A stretch of 64,000 bases of DNA from Acidobacteriaceae bacterium TAA 166 (GCA_000421065.1 ATWD01000001.1:3154001-3218000); one strand, 5' to 3'; positions 1-9,603 are shown, counted from the stretch's first letter. Made by a program: numbers and translations. Notes: generated by a model from the sequence alone, not told the origin.

Positions 1-1011
1 CAGATGACCTCCACCATCACAGGAGAGCTCCGTCCCGGCCTCACCTTCCGCGAGATTTTCCACGCTCTCTTTCCCTCCGGCTCCATCACTGGCGCACCCA
101 AGCTCCGAACCATGGAGATCATTCACGAGCTCGAATCCCAGCCTCGCGGAATCTACACGGGAGCCATCGGCCACATCGCGCCCTCCGGAGACGCTGCCTT
201 CAACGTCGCCATCCGCACCCTCGTCCTCGAAAACGGCCTCGCCCGCATGGGCGTGGGAGGAGGCATCGTCGCCGACTCCAAGGCTGCCTCGGAGTATCGC
301 GAGTGCCAGCTCAAAGCCTCCTTTCTCACTCGCCCACATCAGTCTTTCCAGCTCATCGAGACCATGCTCTTCGATGGCGCGTCCATTCCCCTGCTGACCT
401 CGCATCTCAGCCGTCTCGAATCCTCCGCGGCCTACTTCGACTTTCACTACGACCGGGCCGCCATCGAATCAAAACTCGCCGCACTCGCCTCTACCCTGAC
501 TCCCGGGCTTCGCTTCCGCATTCGTCTCCTGCTCTCCGCGAATGGCGAGACCGCCCTTACCTATACTGTCCTCACCGACGAGCCCAGGCCGCTTCGCATT
601 TGCATCTCGGCTTCTCGTATCCATTCCAGCGATCTCATGCGCCGTCACAAGACCACAAGCCGAGAGCTCTACGATCGCGAACTCGCCCAAGCCCGCCAGC
701 AGGGCTTCGACGAAGTTCTGTTTCTCAATCAGCGCGACGAGCTCGCCGAAGGCGCCATCAGCAACCTTTTCGTCCAGCGCGAAGGCCATCTCCTCACGCC
801 TCCTCTCTCCGCGGGTGCTCTCCCCGGCCTCCTTCGCACCGACATCCTCGCAACTAATCCCAAAGCACAAGAGCGAACCCTCGCCCTCGAAGACCTGCGA
901 AGCGCCGATGCAATCTATCTGGGAAACTCCGTTCGCGGCCTCTGCCCAGTCGACCGCATCGAGCTTTCGGAGGGGATTACCATTTACACAAACTCGTCTC
1001 ATCCACGATGA
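1..1011 (+). CDS. pabB: Aminodeoxychorismate synthase component I fused to aminotransferase class IV (PabB-PabC), 3' part
   Basis: The gene is cut by the left edge of the window and only its last 336 codons are visible. The first ~110 residues are the C-terminal end of a chorismate-binding domain, with the motif PSGSITGAPK, then GIYTGAIG and GVGGGIVADS. They are followed without a break by a class IV aminotransferase domain: LIETMLFDG, a candidate PLP lysine in RHKTTSREL, and EGAISNLFV. The fusion would make 4-amino-4-deoxychorismate from chorismate and ammonia and then eliminate pyruvate to give p-aminobenzoate for folate. Both activities on one chain is a known bacterial arrangement. The stop TGA lies 56 bases before the next gene on the same strand. 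The domain call is firm; which glutaminase partner it uses cannot be seen here. Confidence 0.9.
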   Translation, partial: QMTSTITGELRPGLTFREIFHALFPSGSITGAPKLRTMEIIHELESQPRGIYTGAIGHIAPSGDAAFNVAIRTLVLENGLARMGVGGGIVADSKAASEYRECQLKASFLTRPHQSFQLIETMLFDGASIPLLTSHLSRLESSAAYFDFHYDRAAIESKLAALASTLTPGLRFRIRLLLSANGETALTYTVLTDEPRPLRICISASRIHSSDLMRRHKTTSRELYDRELAQARQQGFDEVLFLNQRDELAEGAISNLFVQREGHLLTPPLSAGALPGLLRTDILATNPKAQERTLALEDLRSADAIYLGNSVRGLCPVDRIELSEGITIYTNSSHPR

Positions 1012-1067
1012 TGGATCGTCCGCAAGGAACATCCTCGACGCGGAGCGACCCGAAAGAGTAGAGACCG

Positions 1068-4037
1068 TTGTCCACCCAGACCTCATCGCCCGCATCTCCC
1101 TTCGTTCTGTTGCCCAGCTCCCACGCGCGCGTTCACGATCACTTCGCCGATGCTGCCGATCTCGAGCGTGAGCTCCGAGCAAATATCCGTGGCGAGGTCC
1201 GCTTCGATCCCGCATCGCGCGCTCTCTACGCGACCGATGCCTCGAACTACCGCCACATCCCCATCGGCCTCGTCGTCCCGCTCGATGAAGACGACGTAAT
1301 CGCCACCGTCGCCGCCTGCCGCAGGTTCAACGCGCCCGTCCTCTCGCGTGGGGGAGGAACCTCGCTGGCAGGGCAGGGAACCAACGCCGCCGTCGTGCTC
1401 GATTTTTCGAAGTACATGAACAAGATGGGTCTCGTTGATCCCATTAGCCGCACCGTCCATGTGCAGCCAGGCATCGTCCTCGACCGCGTCCGCGAGGCTG
1501 CGGAAAAGTTCGCGCTCACCTACGCTCCCGACCCCGCCACGCACAGCCGCTGCACCATCGGCGGAATGATCGGCAACAACTCCTGCGGCGTCCACGCCCT
1601 GATGGGCGGCAAGACCGTCGACAATATCCATTCGCTCGACCTTCTTCTCTACGACGGAACCCGCCTCACCGTAGGCCCCACCACCGACGAGCAGATCGAA
1701 CAGCACATCGCCTCCGGTGGCCGCATCGGCAAGCTCTACGCCGGCCTCAAGCGCATCCGCGACGACTACGCCGCGTTCGTACGCGAGCGTTTCCCCGACA
1801 TCCCCCGCCGTGTCTCCGGCTACAACCTCGACGAGCTCCTCCCCGAAAACCACTTCAACGTCGCCCGCGCGCTCGTCGGCAGCGAAGGCACCTGCGCCGT
1901 CATCCTCGGCGCAACGCTCAACCTCGTCGAGAGCCCTCAGTTCCGCACCCTCGTCGGCGTCGGCTTCAAAGACGTCTTCGTCGCCGCCGATCACGTGCCT
2001 CTTGTGCTCACGCACAACCCCATCGGTCTCGAGGGCATGGACGATCTTCTGCTCGAATCACTTCGTGCAAAACAGAAGGCCCTCGAAGACATTCCTCTGC
2101 TTCCCGAAGGCCGAGGCTTCCTTCTCGTAGAGTTCGGCGGCAACACCCAGGACGAGGCCGACCAGCGCGCCCGCGCACTCGCCCTCTCGCTCGCCAGCAT
2201 CACCCAGGCCCGCATCTACACCAACGAGCAGGCGCACCGCGTCTGGGCTATCCGCGAATCCGGCCTCGGCGCCACCTCCTTCGTTCCCGGCAAGCGCACC
2301 GGCTGGGAGGGATGGGAAGACGCCGCGGTCGACCCTACGCGCCTCGGCTCCTACCTGCGCGCCATCTACGCTCTCATGCAGCAGTACGGCTACTGGAGCC
2401 CCATGTACGGACACTTCGGCCAGGGCTGCGTCCACATGCGCCTCAGCTTCGACCTCGAAACCGAAAAAGGCATCCTCGACTTCCGCGAGTTCATGGAAAA
2501 GGCCGCCGATATCGTACTCGCGCACGGCGGCTCCCTCTCCGGCGAACACGGCGACGGACAGGCCCGCGGCGTTCTCCTCCCCAAGATGTTCGGCCCCGAG
2601 CTTATGCAGGCCTTCCGCGAGTTCAAGCGTCTCTTCGATCCCGGCAACCGCATGAACCCCCACAAGCTCATCGACGCGCACGAGATCCACGAAGATCTTC
2701 GTCTCGGCGCCGACTACAGCCCCTGGGAGCCGAAGACCCACTTCGCCTTCGCCGCCGACCACGGCTCCTTCGCCCGCGCCACCCTGCGCTGCGTCGGCGT
2801 CGGAGCCTGCCGCAAGTCCGACGCCGGAACCATGTGCCCCAGCTACATGGCCACCGGCGAAGAGCAGCACTCCACCCGCGGCCGCGCCCATCTCCTCTGG
2901 GAGCTCATGCAGCGTGAGGTTCTCCCCAACGACTGGGCCAATGAGCAGGTCCGCGAGTCGCTCGATCTCTGCCTCTCCTGCAAGGCCTGCAAGAGCGAGT
3001 GTCCCGTCTCCGTCGACATGGCCACCTACAAGGCCGAGTTCCTCGCGCATCACTACGAGCATCATCCCCGTCCGCTCGCGCACTACGCCTTCGGCCGCAT
3101 CGACCGCGTGGCTCGTCTGGCCTCCCTCGCGCCCGGCCTGGTCAACGCCATCAACAACACGCCCGGCATCTCCCATCTCATCAAGTCGACGCTGCACATC
3201 CATCCCAGCCGGAGCTTTCCCCGCTTCTCACGTCCCTTCACTCCCGACCGCCGCCTCGCCCGAGATGCCCGTCGTCGCGACGACCGTCGCCAAACGCCCT
3301 CGCCCGCATCTCCCCCCGTCTTCCTCTGGGCCGACACCTTCAACAACTACTTCCACCCTGTCACCATGCGGGCCGCGCACCAGGTGCTCACCTCCGCGGG
3401 CTTTCGCGTCACCCTGCCCAACCGACACCTCTGCTGCGGCCGCCCGCTCTACGACTTCGGCCTGCTCGATACCGCAAAGCAATATCTCGCGAAGATTCTC
3501 GACGCGCTCACCCCGCAGATCGATGCCGGAACCCCCATCGTCGTGCTCGAGCCCAGCTGCGCCTCCGTCTTCCGCGACGAGCTCATCCATCTCTTCCCCA
3601 ACGACCCCCGCGCCCCCAGGCTGCGCTCTCTCGTCCATCTCCTCAGCGAGTTCCTCGTCAAGCACGCGCCCGACTATCAGCCGCCCAGGATCGACGGAAC
3701 CATCCTCGTCCACGGCCACTGCCACCACAAGGCCATGACCGGCATCGGAGAGCGAGGCATGACCGACGAACTCAAGCTCCTCCGCGCCACCGGTGCCCAG
3801 GTTCAAGCGCTCGACTCCGGCTGCTGCGGCATGGCCGGACCCTTCGGCTTCGAAAAGGACAAGTACGAGATCTCGCAGAAGCTCGGCGAACGCGTCCTTC
3901 TGCCCGCCGTGCGCAGCAACCCGCAGGCCATCGTCGTCTCCGACGGCTTCAGCTGCTGCGAACAGATCACCCAGAACACCAGCGCGAGGCCCAAACATTT
4001 AGCCGAGATCCTGGCGCAGGAGTCCAATAAGCTTTAA
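1068..4037 (+). CDS. FAD-linked oxidase / Fe-S dehydrogenase (YdiJ/GlcD-GlcF-like fusion)
   Basis: This 989-residue protein joins a GlcD-like flavoprotein to a GlcF-like iron-sulfur subunit. An FAD-binding type 4 domain lies at about residues 50-200 (GGGTSLAGQGTN, then IGNNSCGVH). An FAD-oxidase C-terminal domain follows, ending near GEHGDGQARG. The 4Fe-4S ligands appear in CVGVGACRKSDAGTMCP and CLSCKACKSECPV. Two CCG-type cysteine motifs are near the C-terminus (CCGRPLYDFG, CCGMAGPFGFE). Fusions of this type oxidise 2-hydroxy acids such as D-lactate, D-2-hydroxyglutarate or glycolate and pass electrons to the respiratory chain; the substrate cannot be told from sequence. The start chosen is TTG at 1068, behind a purine-rich stretch at 1053-1064. 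A small inverted repeat at 4028-4048 (AAGCTTT/AAAGCTT) overlaps the stop and may serve both this gene and the convergent one. Confidence 0.88.
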   Translation: MSTQTSSPASPFVLLPSSHARVHDHFADAADLERELRANIRGEVRFDPASRALYATDASNYRHIPIGLVVPLDEDDVIATVAACRRFNAPVLSRGGGTSLAGQGTNAAVVLDFSKYMNKMGLVDPISRTVHVQPGIVLDRVREAAEKFALTYAPDPATHSRCTIGGMIGNNSCGVHALMGGKTVDNIHSLDLLLYDGTRLTVGPTTDEQIEQHIASGGRIGKLYAGLKRIRDDYAAFVRERFPDIPRRVSGYNLDELLPENHFNVARALVGSEGTCAVILGATLNLVESPQFRTLVGVGFKDVFVAADHVPLVLTHNPIGLEGMDDLLLESLRAKQKALEDIPLLPEGRGFLLVEFGGNTQDEADQRARALALSLASITQARIYTNEQAHRVWAIRESGLGATSFVPGKRTGWEGWEDAAVDPTRLGSYLRAIYALMQQYGYWSPMYGHFGQGCVHMRLSFDLETEKGILDFREFMEKAADIVLAHGGSLSGEHGDGQARGVLLPKMFGPELMQAFREFKRLFDPGNRMNPHKLIDAHEIHEDLRLGADYSPWEPKTHFAFAADHGSFARATLRCVGVGACRKSDAGTMCPSYMATGEEQHSTRGRAHLLWELMQREVLPNDWANEQVRESLDLCLSCKACKSECPVSVDMATYKAEFLAHHYEHHPRPLAHYAFGRIDRVARLASLAPGLVNAINNTPGISHLIKSTLHIHPSRSFPRFSRPFTPDRRLARDARRRDDRRQTPSPASPPVFLWADTFNNYFHPVTMRAAHQVLTSAGFRVTLPNRHLCCGRPLYDFGLLDTAKQYLAKILDALTPQIDAGTPIVVLEPSCASVFRDELIHLFPNDPRAPRLRSLVHLLSEFLVKHAPDYQPPRIDGTILVHGHCHHKAMTGIGERGMTDELKLLRATGAQVQALDSGCCGMAGPFGFEKDKYEISQKLGERVLLPAVRSNPQAIVVSDGFSCCEQITQNTSARPKHLAEILAQESNKL

Positions 4038-4045
4038 CGAAAGCT

Positions 4046-4549
4046 TTAGAGGAAAAGAGAAGCGACGCGATTTTCTAGGAGGAACTCTGAGAACTTCTCA
4101 TCTCCATGTCTTCCGTAGCTTTTGGCGGAATCTGGATCGGTATACATGTAGAGATGAACCCGTCCGCTTGAACGCTGTTGAGCCGCCGATGCCAATTCCT
4201 GTTTGGTCAGCATCCAGATCTTTCGTCTCGACAAGTCGACAAAAGCATAAATCTCCGCAGGACAATCCTCCCCGACCCACCAGTCAATCGCCAATGCCCC
4301 CTTCCCGCCACCGGGTTTGGGAACGAGATTCGCCTTGACCTGAATCGTCTGCGAACGTTTTTTGAGTCCTGAATACGAGACCAGATCGATTCCGGCGTCA
4401 GTTGTCATCGGAGCAGAATCGATGCCATATCGTAAAAGCTCATACTGTACGAGCAACTCACCCAGACGACCAATTTGCTGGGTCGTGAGAGCATTAGCTC
4501 TATTCTCTTCGATGGGAAGAACTTCCGGGCCTGTTGGGTCGATCATCAA
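4046..4549 (-). CDS. PD-(D/E)XK nuclease-like protein, orphan
   Basis: A 167-residue cytoplasmic protein with no signal peptide. Residues ~25-75 resemble a minimal PD-(D/E)XK nuclease core: a helix GRLGELLVQYELLRYG with a Glu, then DAGIDLVSY, then IQVKANL, which fits the D...(Q/E)-x-K metal-binding pattern of Holliday-junction-resolvase-like and DUF4365-like proteins. The rest of the chain (WWVGEDCPAEIYAFVDL) resembles the later strands of such domains. It stands alone, convergent with the upstream dehydrogenase gene. Its sequence is visibly AT-richer than its neighbours, suggesting recent acquisition. No methylase or second restriction component is adjacent. Nuclease activity is inferred from motifs only. 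Confidence 0.6.
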   Translation of the reverse strand: MMIDPTGPEVLPIEENRANALTTQQIGRLGELLVQYELLRYGIDSAPMTTDAGIDLVSYSGLKKRSQTIQVKANLVPKPGGGKGALAIDWWVGEDCPAEIYAFVDLSRRKIWMLTKQELASAAQQRSSGRVHLYMYTDPDSAKSYGRHGDEKFSEFLLENRVASLFL

Positions 4550-4624
4550 ACCATCCTACAAAGAACATAGCCGTAGATAGAAGTGGGTTCGCTTCATATC
4601 TGAAGGGAAATCCCGAAAGCAAAC

Positions 4625-5869
4625 CTAATACCGCAACTCCCCGATGAACACCTGATACGGAGCAAGCGTCATTCCTTCCAGGTGCATCGCGCCCATTCCA
4701 CTATCCGAACGCAGTACCGTCCGCAGGAAGCTCCCCTTCAGGTGCAGCCGCTGCATATCCTCCTTCAGCGAGACCGTTACCGGTTGCCCCGAAAGATTCT
4801 CCACGACAACAATCGCAGGCGTCGCCAACGAGGCCGCCTGCGGTCGACGCACCCAAGCCAATACGTTCTGATCGTCGTGATCGAGCATCGTCATCGCCCC
4901 CGAGCTTATTGTGCGGTTGCTGTGCGTCAAGGCGCTCAACTGCCGATACCAGTTCAGCAGCGACTGCGAACTCGCCTCTCCCGCCGCGACACTTCCCGCC
5001 GCGGGAGCCTCGCCCTTCTTCGCCGCCGCAAACGAGATCTCCTTCACCCCATCCGTCAGTCCCAGCTCCTGACCATAGAACAGCATCGCCCCGGCCCGCG
5101 TCGTCATCAGCATCGCTGCGACCGCCTTCGCAATCTCGACGTCATGGGTCCCATCGCCATAACGGCTCATGCTTCGTTTGAGCGAAGGTCCATCGGAGAA
5201 CAACACCGGCACCGGCCCTCCCCCATCTTCCATCGACTGCACTCCCTCTAACCCCGCACGAACCGCCGCAGCCGTCAGCTTCTCCTGCGTCCCAGCCCGT
5301 CCATCCGCGATCAGCTGAGGAGCCTCCGCTCCACGCGCCGAAGCAGCCATCTCCACATCGCCCATCACCACGCGCTGTCCGGCAAAGCTGCCCGCGATCC
5401 TGCGAATCTCAGCGATCTCCACCGCATTCGCTCCCGGCACATAAAATCCCGCCGCCCCATGCGCCAGCCACAGCCGAGCGCGGGCAGCAGCGTCCGCTCC
5501 ATGACCCAGCTCAATCATTACCCGCACGTTGCTCTCGCTCGAGCGCCGCACCACCTCATCCAGGTCATCCATCGTCCCCGCGGCAGGATCGAGCGCCTGG
5601 GCCGCGTCTTCCCCCAATCCGGTCAGCATTACGGCATCCACGCCGATCGAATGGATAGAGTCCATATGCACGGCCAGTCCATGCAGACCGCCAAAGCCCC
5701 GCGGATCGGCGCGATAGATCACCGCATGCCGCCACCACGTCGACGAAGTCATCCCTGACCCCGCCCATCCCGGCCGCGCCAGCGTCTGCGCCTGCATCGC
5801 GCCACAGCAAGCCAGAATGGCGAGAGTTATCGAAGTTCCTGATCGTCCAAAAGAAAACAGTATCGGCAT
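4625..5869 (-). CDS. Secreted GH13 alpha-amylase-like protein, apparently catalytically dead
   Basis: The start at 5869 was chosen because MPILFSFGRSGTS begins a normal signal peptide ending near GAMQAQ; an upstream in-frame ATG at 5977 would add 36 residues with no recognised feature. The mature part follows the GH13 pattern: WWRHAVIYRADPRGF (cf. WWK-AVIYQ-YPRSF), ALDPAAGTMDDLDEVV, RVMIELGHG, a beta-4-like segment AAGFYVPGANAV, GDVEMAASA, then SRYGDG and AMLFYGQELGL near the C-terminal side of the barrel, and a small beta domain at the end. The catalytic positions look lost. The nucleophile Asp of the usual GFR-D motif is Pro (GFYVP), and the NHD motif before the RYGDG segment reads SDG. The B-domain region is shortened. 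It is therefore likely a binding or regulatory paralogue, or a decaying enzyme. It is divergent from the large TonB-dependent receptor gene. Confidence 0.7.
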   Translation of the reverse strand: MPILFSFGRSGTSITLAILACCGAMQAQTLARPGWAGSGMTSSTWWRHAVIYRADPRGFGGLHGLAVHMDSIHSIGVDAVMLTGLGEDAAQALDPAAGTMDDLDEVVRRSSESNVRVMIELGHGADAAARARLWLAHGAAGFYVPGANAVEIAEIRRIAGSFAGQRVVMGDVEMAASARGAEAPQLIADGRAGTQEKLTAAAVRAGLEGVQSMEDGGGPVPVLFSDGPSLKRSMSRYGDGTHDVEIAKAVAAMLMTTRAGAMLFYGQELGLTDGVKEISFAAAKKGEAPAAGSVAAGEASSQSLLNWYRQLSALTHSNRTISSGAMTMLDHDDQNVLAWVRRPQAASLATPAIVVVENLSGQPVTVSLKEDMQRLHLKGSFLRTVLRSDSGMGAMHLEGMTLAPYQVFIGELRY

Positions 5870-6292
5870 AGACCCCTGAGTCGCGGACCAGCGCTCGCTC
5901 AGCCCGCCTCTCGATGATCCTACCGTGCGCGGCCTCCGGCAGAAAGAATGCAGAGAAGCCTCTAACTCTTCTGGCATCGCCCTTTGTCTCCTGAAAACGC
6001 GAAAGGATCCTCGCCAGGACGAGCCGGCAGGAAGAAAAAACCTCTCACTGGTCGTTCCAATGCCCTCTCAACCCGGCCCGCGCACTCGGCGAATTCCCCT
6101 CACTAAAACCTTGTCAAGGCCTACATTTACAGGTAAGTTAAAAAACACTCAAATGAGAAGCGACCCGGTCTCCGTACATCCCCGACGATGTACCCAGTAA
6201 TCCCCCTCCGATAGGGAACCGTGTGTCCATAGTCGAGGTCTAACCTCGCCCCCGTTTCGTTCCAGCTAAAACCTTTATAGGAGAGCCTTGCC
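5870..6292. other. Divergent intergenic region with putative leader hairpins
   Basis: This 423-base stretch lies between the divergent GH13-like and Oar-like genes and must hold both promoters. I see no convincing gene. The segment just before the receptor gene contains two short inverted repeats, GTACATC/GATGTAC at 6174-6193 and AGGT-CTA-ACCT near 6236-6246, which could fold in a 5' leader. A possible -35 TTGTCA at 6112-6117 has only a weak -10 17 bases on. The Shine-Dalgarno ATAGGAGAG lies just before the ATG at 6293. Confidence 0.4.
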
Positions 6293-9200
6293 ATGAAGTT
6301 GCTCCAGAGGTACGTGTATCTCTTTTCCCTGTTTTTCGTGTCTGCGACGACACCCCTCCTGACCGCCCAGACCTTCCGCGGAGGCATCGCCGGAACCGTG
6401 CAGGACTCGAGCGGCGCCGCCGTTCCCGCCGCCCAGATCTCCCTGCTCGGAACCGAGACCGGCTACAAGCGCGACATCGTCTCCACCAGCTCCGGCGACT
6501 ACAGCTTCCAGGATCTTCCCCTCGGCAACTACGCCATCAACGTCACCGCCTCCGGCTTCGCTGCCCAAAAGGTCGACCATATCGCCGTCCGTCCCGGCCA
6601 GGTCTACTCCCTCGATATCAGGCTCGGCATCGCCTCCGCCAATACGCAGGTTGAGGTCAACGCCGATGCCGTCGCCGTCGACGCTCTCTCGACCACCAAC
6701 ACCGCCGTCGTGCCCGAGCAGGCCGTCGCCAACATCCCGCTCAACGGCCGCGACTTTACCCAGCTCATCAAGATCACCCCCGGCTATAACGGGGCCGGCT
6801 CGCTCAACGGAACCCGCACCAACCAGAACAACTGGCAGATCGACGGCGTCGATAACAACGACATCTTTCACAACTCCGAGGGCGCCAATCAGGGCGGAGT
6901 CTCCGGCATCGCCGGCGTAACCCTTCCCATCGAGGCCATCGATCAGTTCTCCGTGCAATCACAGGCAAACGCCGAGGTCGGACGCAACGGTGGCGGTCTC
7001 ATCAACATGGTCGTCAAGAGCGGAACCAACAAGTTCCACGGCAGCGCCTACTACTATCTCCGCAACGAGTTCTTCGCCTCCAAGAGCGCCATCCTCCCCA
7101 CCGACAGCCGCAAGCCGAAGATCCGCAACAACCAGTGGGGTGCCTCGCTCGGCGGCCCTGTCCTCCACGACAAGCTCTTCTTCTTCATCAACTATGAGCG
7201 CCAGAAGTACGTCATCGGCGCGCAGTCCGCGGCCACGGAGCCGACCGACGCATGGGTCGGCAAGGCCACGACCCTGCTGGCCGCGCACAACGTTCCCGTC
7301 AGCCAGACCTCGCTGAATCTGCTCACCGCTCTGTGGCCCCAGGGCAATAAGCCCGGCGCCGCCACCACCAACAACTTCTTCGACACCCGCCCGCAGAACG
7401 GCTACAGCGACAACGTCGTCGGCAAGATCGACTGGAACATCAACTCCAAACAGACGCTCTCCGCCCGCGCTTTCATCGGCAGCGGACGCCAGCTTGGCAA
7501 CGCCGGAACCAACGTCTGGGAGTACTACCAGGTAGCTCCCGATCACGTAAACAACTACGCCGTCACCCATAACTGGGCCGTCTCGCCTCATCTCTCCAAC
7601 CAGCTTCTCTTCGGCGTCAACTACTTCGGCCAGACCTTCAACGACAACGTCCACAACCAGGACATTCCTGCTCTCGGCCTCAATACCGAAGTCATCGATC
7701 CCAGTCTCTTCGGCGCCCCCACTATCACCATGTCGCCGTTCGACCAGGTCGGCGTCACCCCGCCCCTCGGACGTCAGGACTATACCGGCCACGTGACCGA
7801 CACCGCGACCTACATCATCGGCAAGCACCAGATCCGCGTCGGTGGCGAGTTCCGCAGGAACTACATGAACCTGCTTTATCAGCGCAGCGTTCGCGGCTCC
7901 TTTACCTTCAACGGCCAGGCATCCACCGCGCTCGCGCCTCTCAACGGCGGAACCTCCTACGCCAACGACAGCTCGCAGGACTCCAGTCCCTCCGACCTCA
8001 CCGTCCGTACCCTGGCCGACTTTCTCGCCGGCTACTCCGCCTCCGGCAGCATCGTGCGCGGAACCCTCCAGCGCGACGTCTGGGTCAACCAGTGGGATAT
8101 CTTCGCGCAGGATCAATATCAGGTCACGCCCAACCTCACCCTCAACTACGGTCTTCGCTGGGACTATTCCGGTCCCGTCTACACCACCAACGGCACCTTC
8201 TCCAACTTCGATCCCAACTCCTCTACCGGCTATGACGTCGTCGGTCAGGACATCAGCACTCTCTATCCGCGCCGTTACACCAACGTCTCGCCCCGCTTCG
8301 GCTTCAGCGAGAAGGTTAACGAGCGTCTCGTTATCCGCGGAACCTACGGTCTCTTCTTCGACCTTCCCAACCTCAACGGCTTCTTCGACAACCGTCCCGG
8401 CAACGGAGCCTCGGCCGGTGTCCAGGCCAACAACGCTGGCCCGAATCCCGTCTTCACCGTCTCCAACTCCTCGCCTTTCCAGATCGTGAACGGCGTAGAC
8501 CCTCTGCCCTCAGCCCCGGGCTCCGGCGCAACCTTCGGCGTCACCACCGTCTCGCAGGACTTCAAGAACGCCTACATTCAGAACTTCAACCTCAACACCG
8601 AATACCAGCTCGGCCGTAACACCATCCTGCAGATCGGATACGTCGGCTCCAACGGACGGCACCTCTTCAACCTCGTCGACATCAACCAGGCCGCTCCCAA
8701 CGCCACCGGCTCCACGCAGCAGAGCACCCGCCCCTACTTCGCCAAGTTCCCCACCTTCGCCGCAATCAATCAGATTCAGTCCGAAGCCGGCTCCAACTAC
8801 AACTCCCTCCAGGTCATGGTCCGCACCAGCGGCTTCCACGGCCTTACAGCGCAGGGTGCCTATACCTACGGTCACGCCCTGGACAACGTCTCCGGCACCC
8901 GCAACTTCGCCCCCCAGGACTCGAGAAACCTGAATGCGGAGTACGGAAACGCCGACTTCGACACCCGCCACACCTTTAACGGCTACATCGTGTACGATCT
9001 CCCCGCCCTCAGCAACCGCCTCAAACCCCTCACCCAGGGCTGGGAGGTCAACAGCTTCATGACCTTCTATACCGGCGCGCCTGTCAATCCCAAGACCAGC
9101 GCCAACAACAGCGGAACCGGCGAGTTTTTTGACCGCGTCACCAAAGTCGCCAATCCCTATACCGCCGATCGAAAGCTGGTTCGTACTTCGTCGGACGCAG

Positions 9201-9535
9201 GAGCTTACGTCCAGTGGTTCTCGACCTCCGCCTACGCTCTTCCGGCCGCGGGAACCTTCAGTCCCACCGCCCGCAACTCCGTCTACGGCCCCGGCTTCGG
9301 AACCGTCGATGCTTCGCTGGTCAAAAACACCGCCCTTTACGAAGGAGTCAAGCTTCAGCTTCGCGCCGAGATGTTCAACATCTTCAACCGGCTGAACCTC
9401 GCCCCTCCGAGCGGCAGCTTCACCTCCGCCAGCTTCGGCCGCTCCACCGATACCGTGGGCGACAACAACGGCGCCCCGGGCATCGGTTCGGGCGAGCCCT
9501 TCAACGTCCAGTTCGCGGCCAAGATCATCTTCTGA
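6293..9535 (+). CDS. Oar-like TonB-dependent outer-membrane receptor with carboxypeptidase-regulatory-like N-terminus
   Basis: A 1080-residue outer-membrane protein. A signal peptide (to about residue 26, LLTAQ) is followed by a carboxypeptidase-regulatory-like beta-sandwich (GGIAGTVQDSSGAAVPAAQI... GDYSFQDLPLGNYAI, residues ~29-110). Then come a plug-like domain (NIPLNGRDFTQLI, QIDGVDNND, residues ~140-250) and a long beta-barrel ending in the aromatic residue expected of barrel proteins (AAKIIF). This Oar/cna-B type is massively expanded in Acidobacteria and is thought to import oligosaccharides or peptides, or to act in adhesion; no substrate can be assigned. No TonB box is evident. The start has a clear Shine-Dalgarno. 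A strong hairpin terminator follows at 9562, and an M28 peptidase gene comes next on the same strand. Confidence 0.92.
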   Translation: MKLLQRYVYLFSLFFVSATTPLLTAQTFRGGIAGTVQDSSGAAVPAAQISLLGTETGYKRDIVSTSSGDYSFQDLPLGNYAINVTASGFAAQKVDHIAVRPGQVYSLDIRLGIASANTQVEVNADAVAVDALSTTNTAVVPEQAVANIPLNGRDFTQLIKITPGYNGAGSLNGTRTNQNNWQIDGVDNNDIFHNSEGANQGGVSGIAGVTLPIEAIDQFSVQSQANAEVGRNGGGLINMVVKSGTNKFHGSAYYYLRNEFFASKSAILPTDSRKPKIRNNQWGASLGGPVLHDKLFFFINYERQKYVIGAQSAATEPTDAWVGKATTLLAAHNVPVSQTSLNLLTALWPQGNKPGAATTNNFFDTRPQNGYSDNVVGKIDWNINSKQTLSARAFIGSGRQLGNAGTNVWEYYQVAPDHVNNYAVTHNWAVSPHLSNQLLFGVNYFGQTFNDNVHNQDIPALGLNTEVIDPSLFGAPTITMSPFDQVGVTPPLGRQDYTGHVTDTATYIIGKHQIRVGGEFRRNYMNLLYQRSVRGSFTFNGQASTALAPLNGGTSYANDSSQDSSPSDLTVRTLADFLAGYSASGSIVRGTLQRDVWVNQWDIFAQDQYQVTPNLTLNYGLRWDYSGPVYTTNGTFSNFDPNSSTGYDVVGQDISTLYPRRYTNVSPRFGFSEKVNERLVIRGTYGLFFDLPNLNGFFDNRPGNGASAGVQANNAGPNPVFTVSNSSPFQIVNGVDPLPSAPGSGATFGVTTVSQDFKNAYIQNFNLNTEYQLGRNTILQIGYVGSNGRHLFNLVDINQAAPNATGSTQQSTRPYFAKFPTFAAINQIQSEAGSNYNSLQVMVRTSGFHGLTAQGAYTYGHALDNVSGTRNFAPQDSRNLNAEYGNADFDTRHTFNGYIVYDLPALSNRLKPLTQGWEVNSFMTFYTGAPVNPKTSANNSGTGEFFDRVTKVANPYTADRKLVRTSSDAGAYVQWFSTSAYALPAAGTFSPTARNSVYGPGFGTVDASLVKNTALYEGVKLQLRAEMFNIFNRLNLAPPSGSFTSASFGRSTDTVGDNNGAPGIGSGEPFNVQFAAKIIF

Positions 9536-9561
9536 TCCCCACGCCGCGCATCTCCTAAACC

Positions 9562-9603
9562 GCACAGGCTGAGAGCCCCCAACGCTCTCAGCCTGTGCCT
9601 TTG
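9562..9603 (+). terminator. Strong inverted-repeat terminator after the Oar-like gene
   Basis: GCACAGGCTGAGAG at 9562-9575 and its perfect complement CTCTCAGCCTGTGC at 9585-9598 form a 14-bp stem with a 9-base loop, followed by CTTTG. It lies 26 bases after the receptor stop codon. The T-tract is short. Confidence 0.8.

Noticed and set aside
5870..5977. N-terminal extension of the GH13-like protein from the upstream ATG
   Set aside because: It would bury the signal peptide 36 residues inside the protein; the ATG at 5869 places the signal at the N-terminus.
6112..6140. Sigma-70 promoter before the Oar-like gene (TTGTCA and TAAGTT, 17 apart)
   Set aside because: The -10 matches the consensus at only three of six positions; not listed as a promoter.
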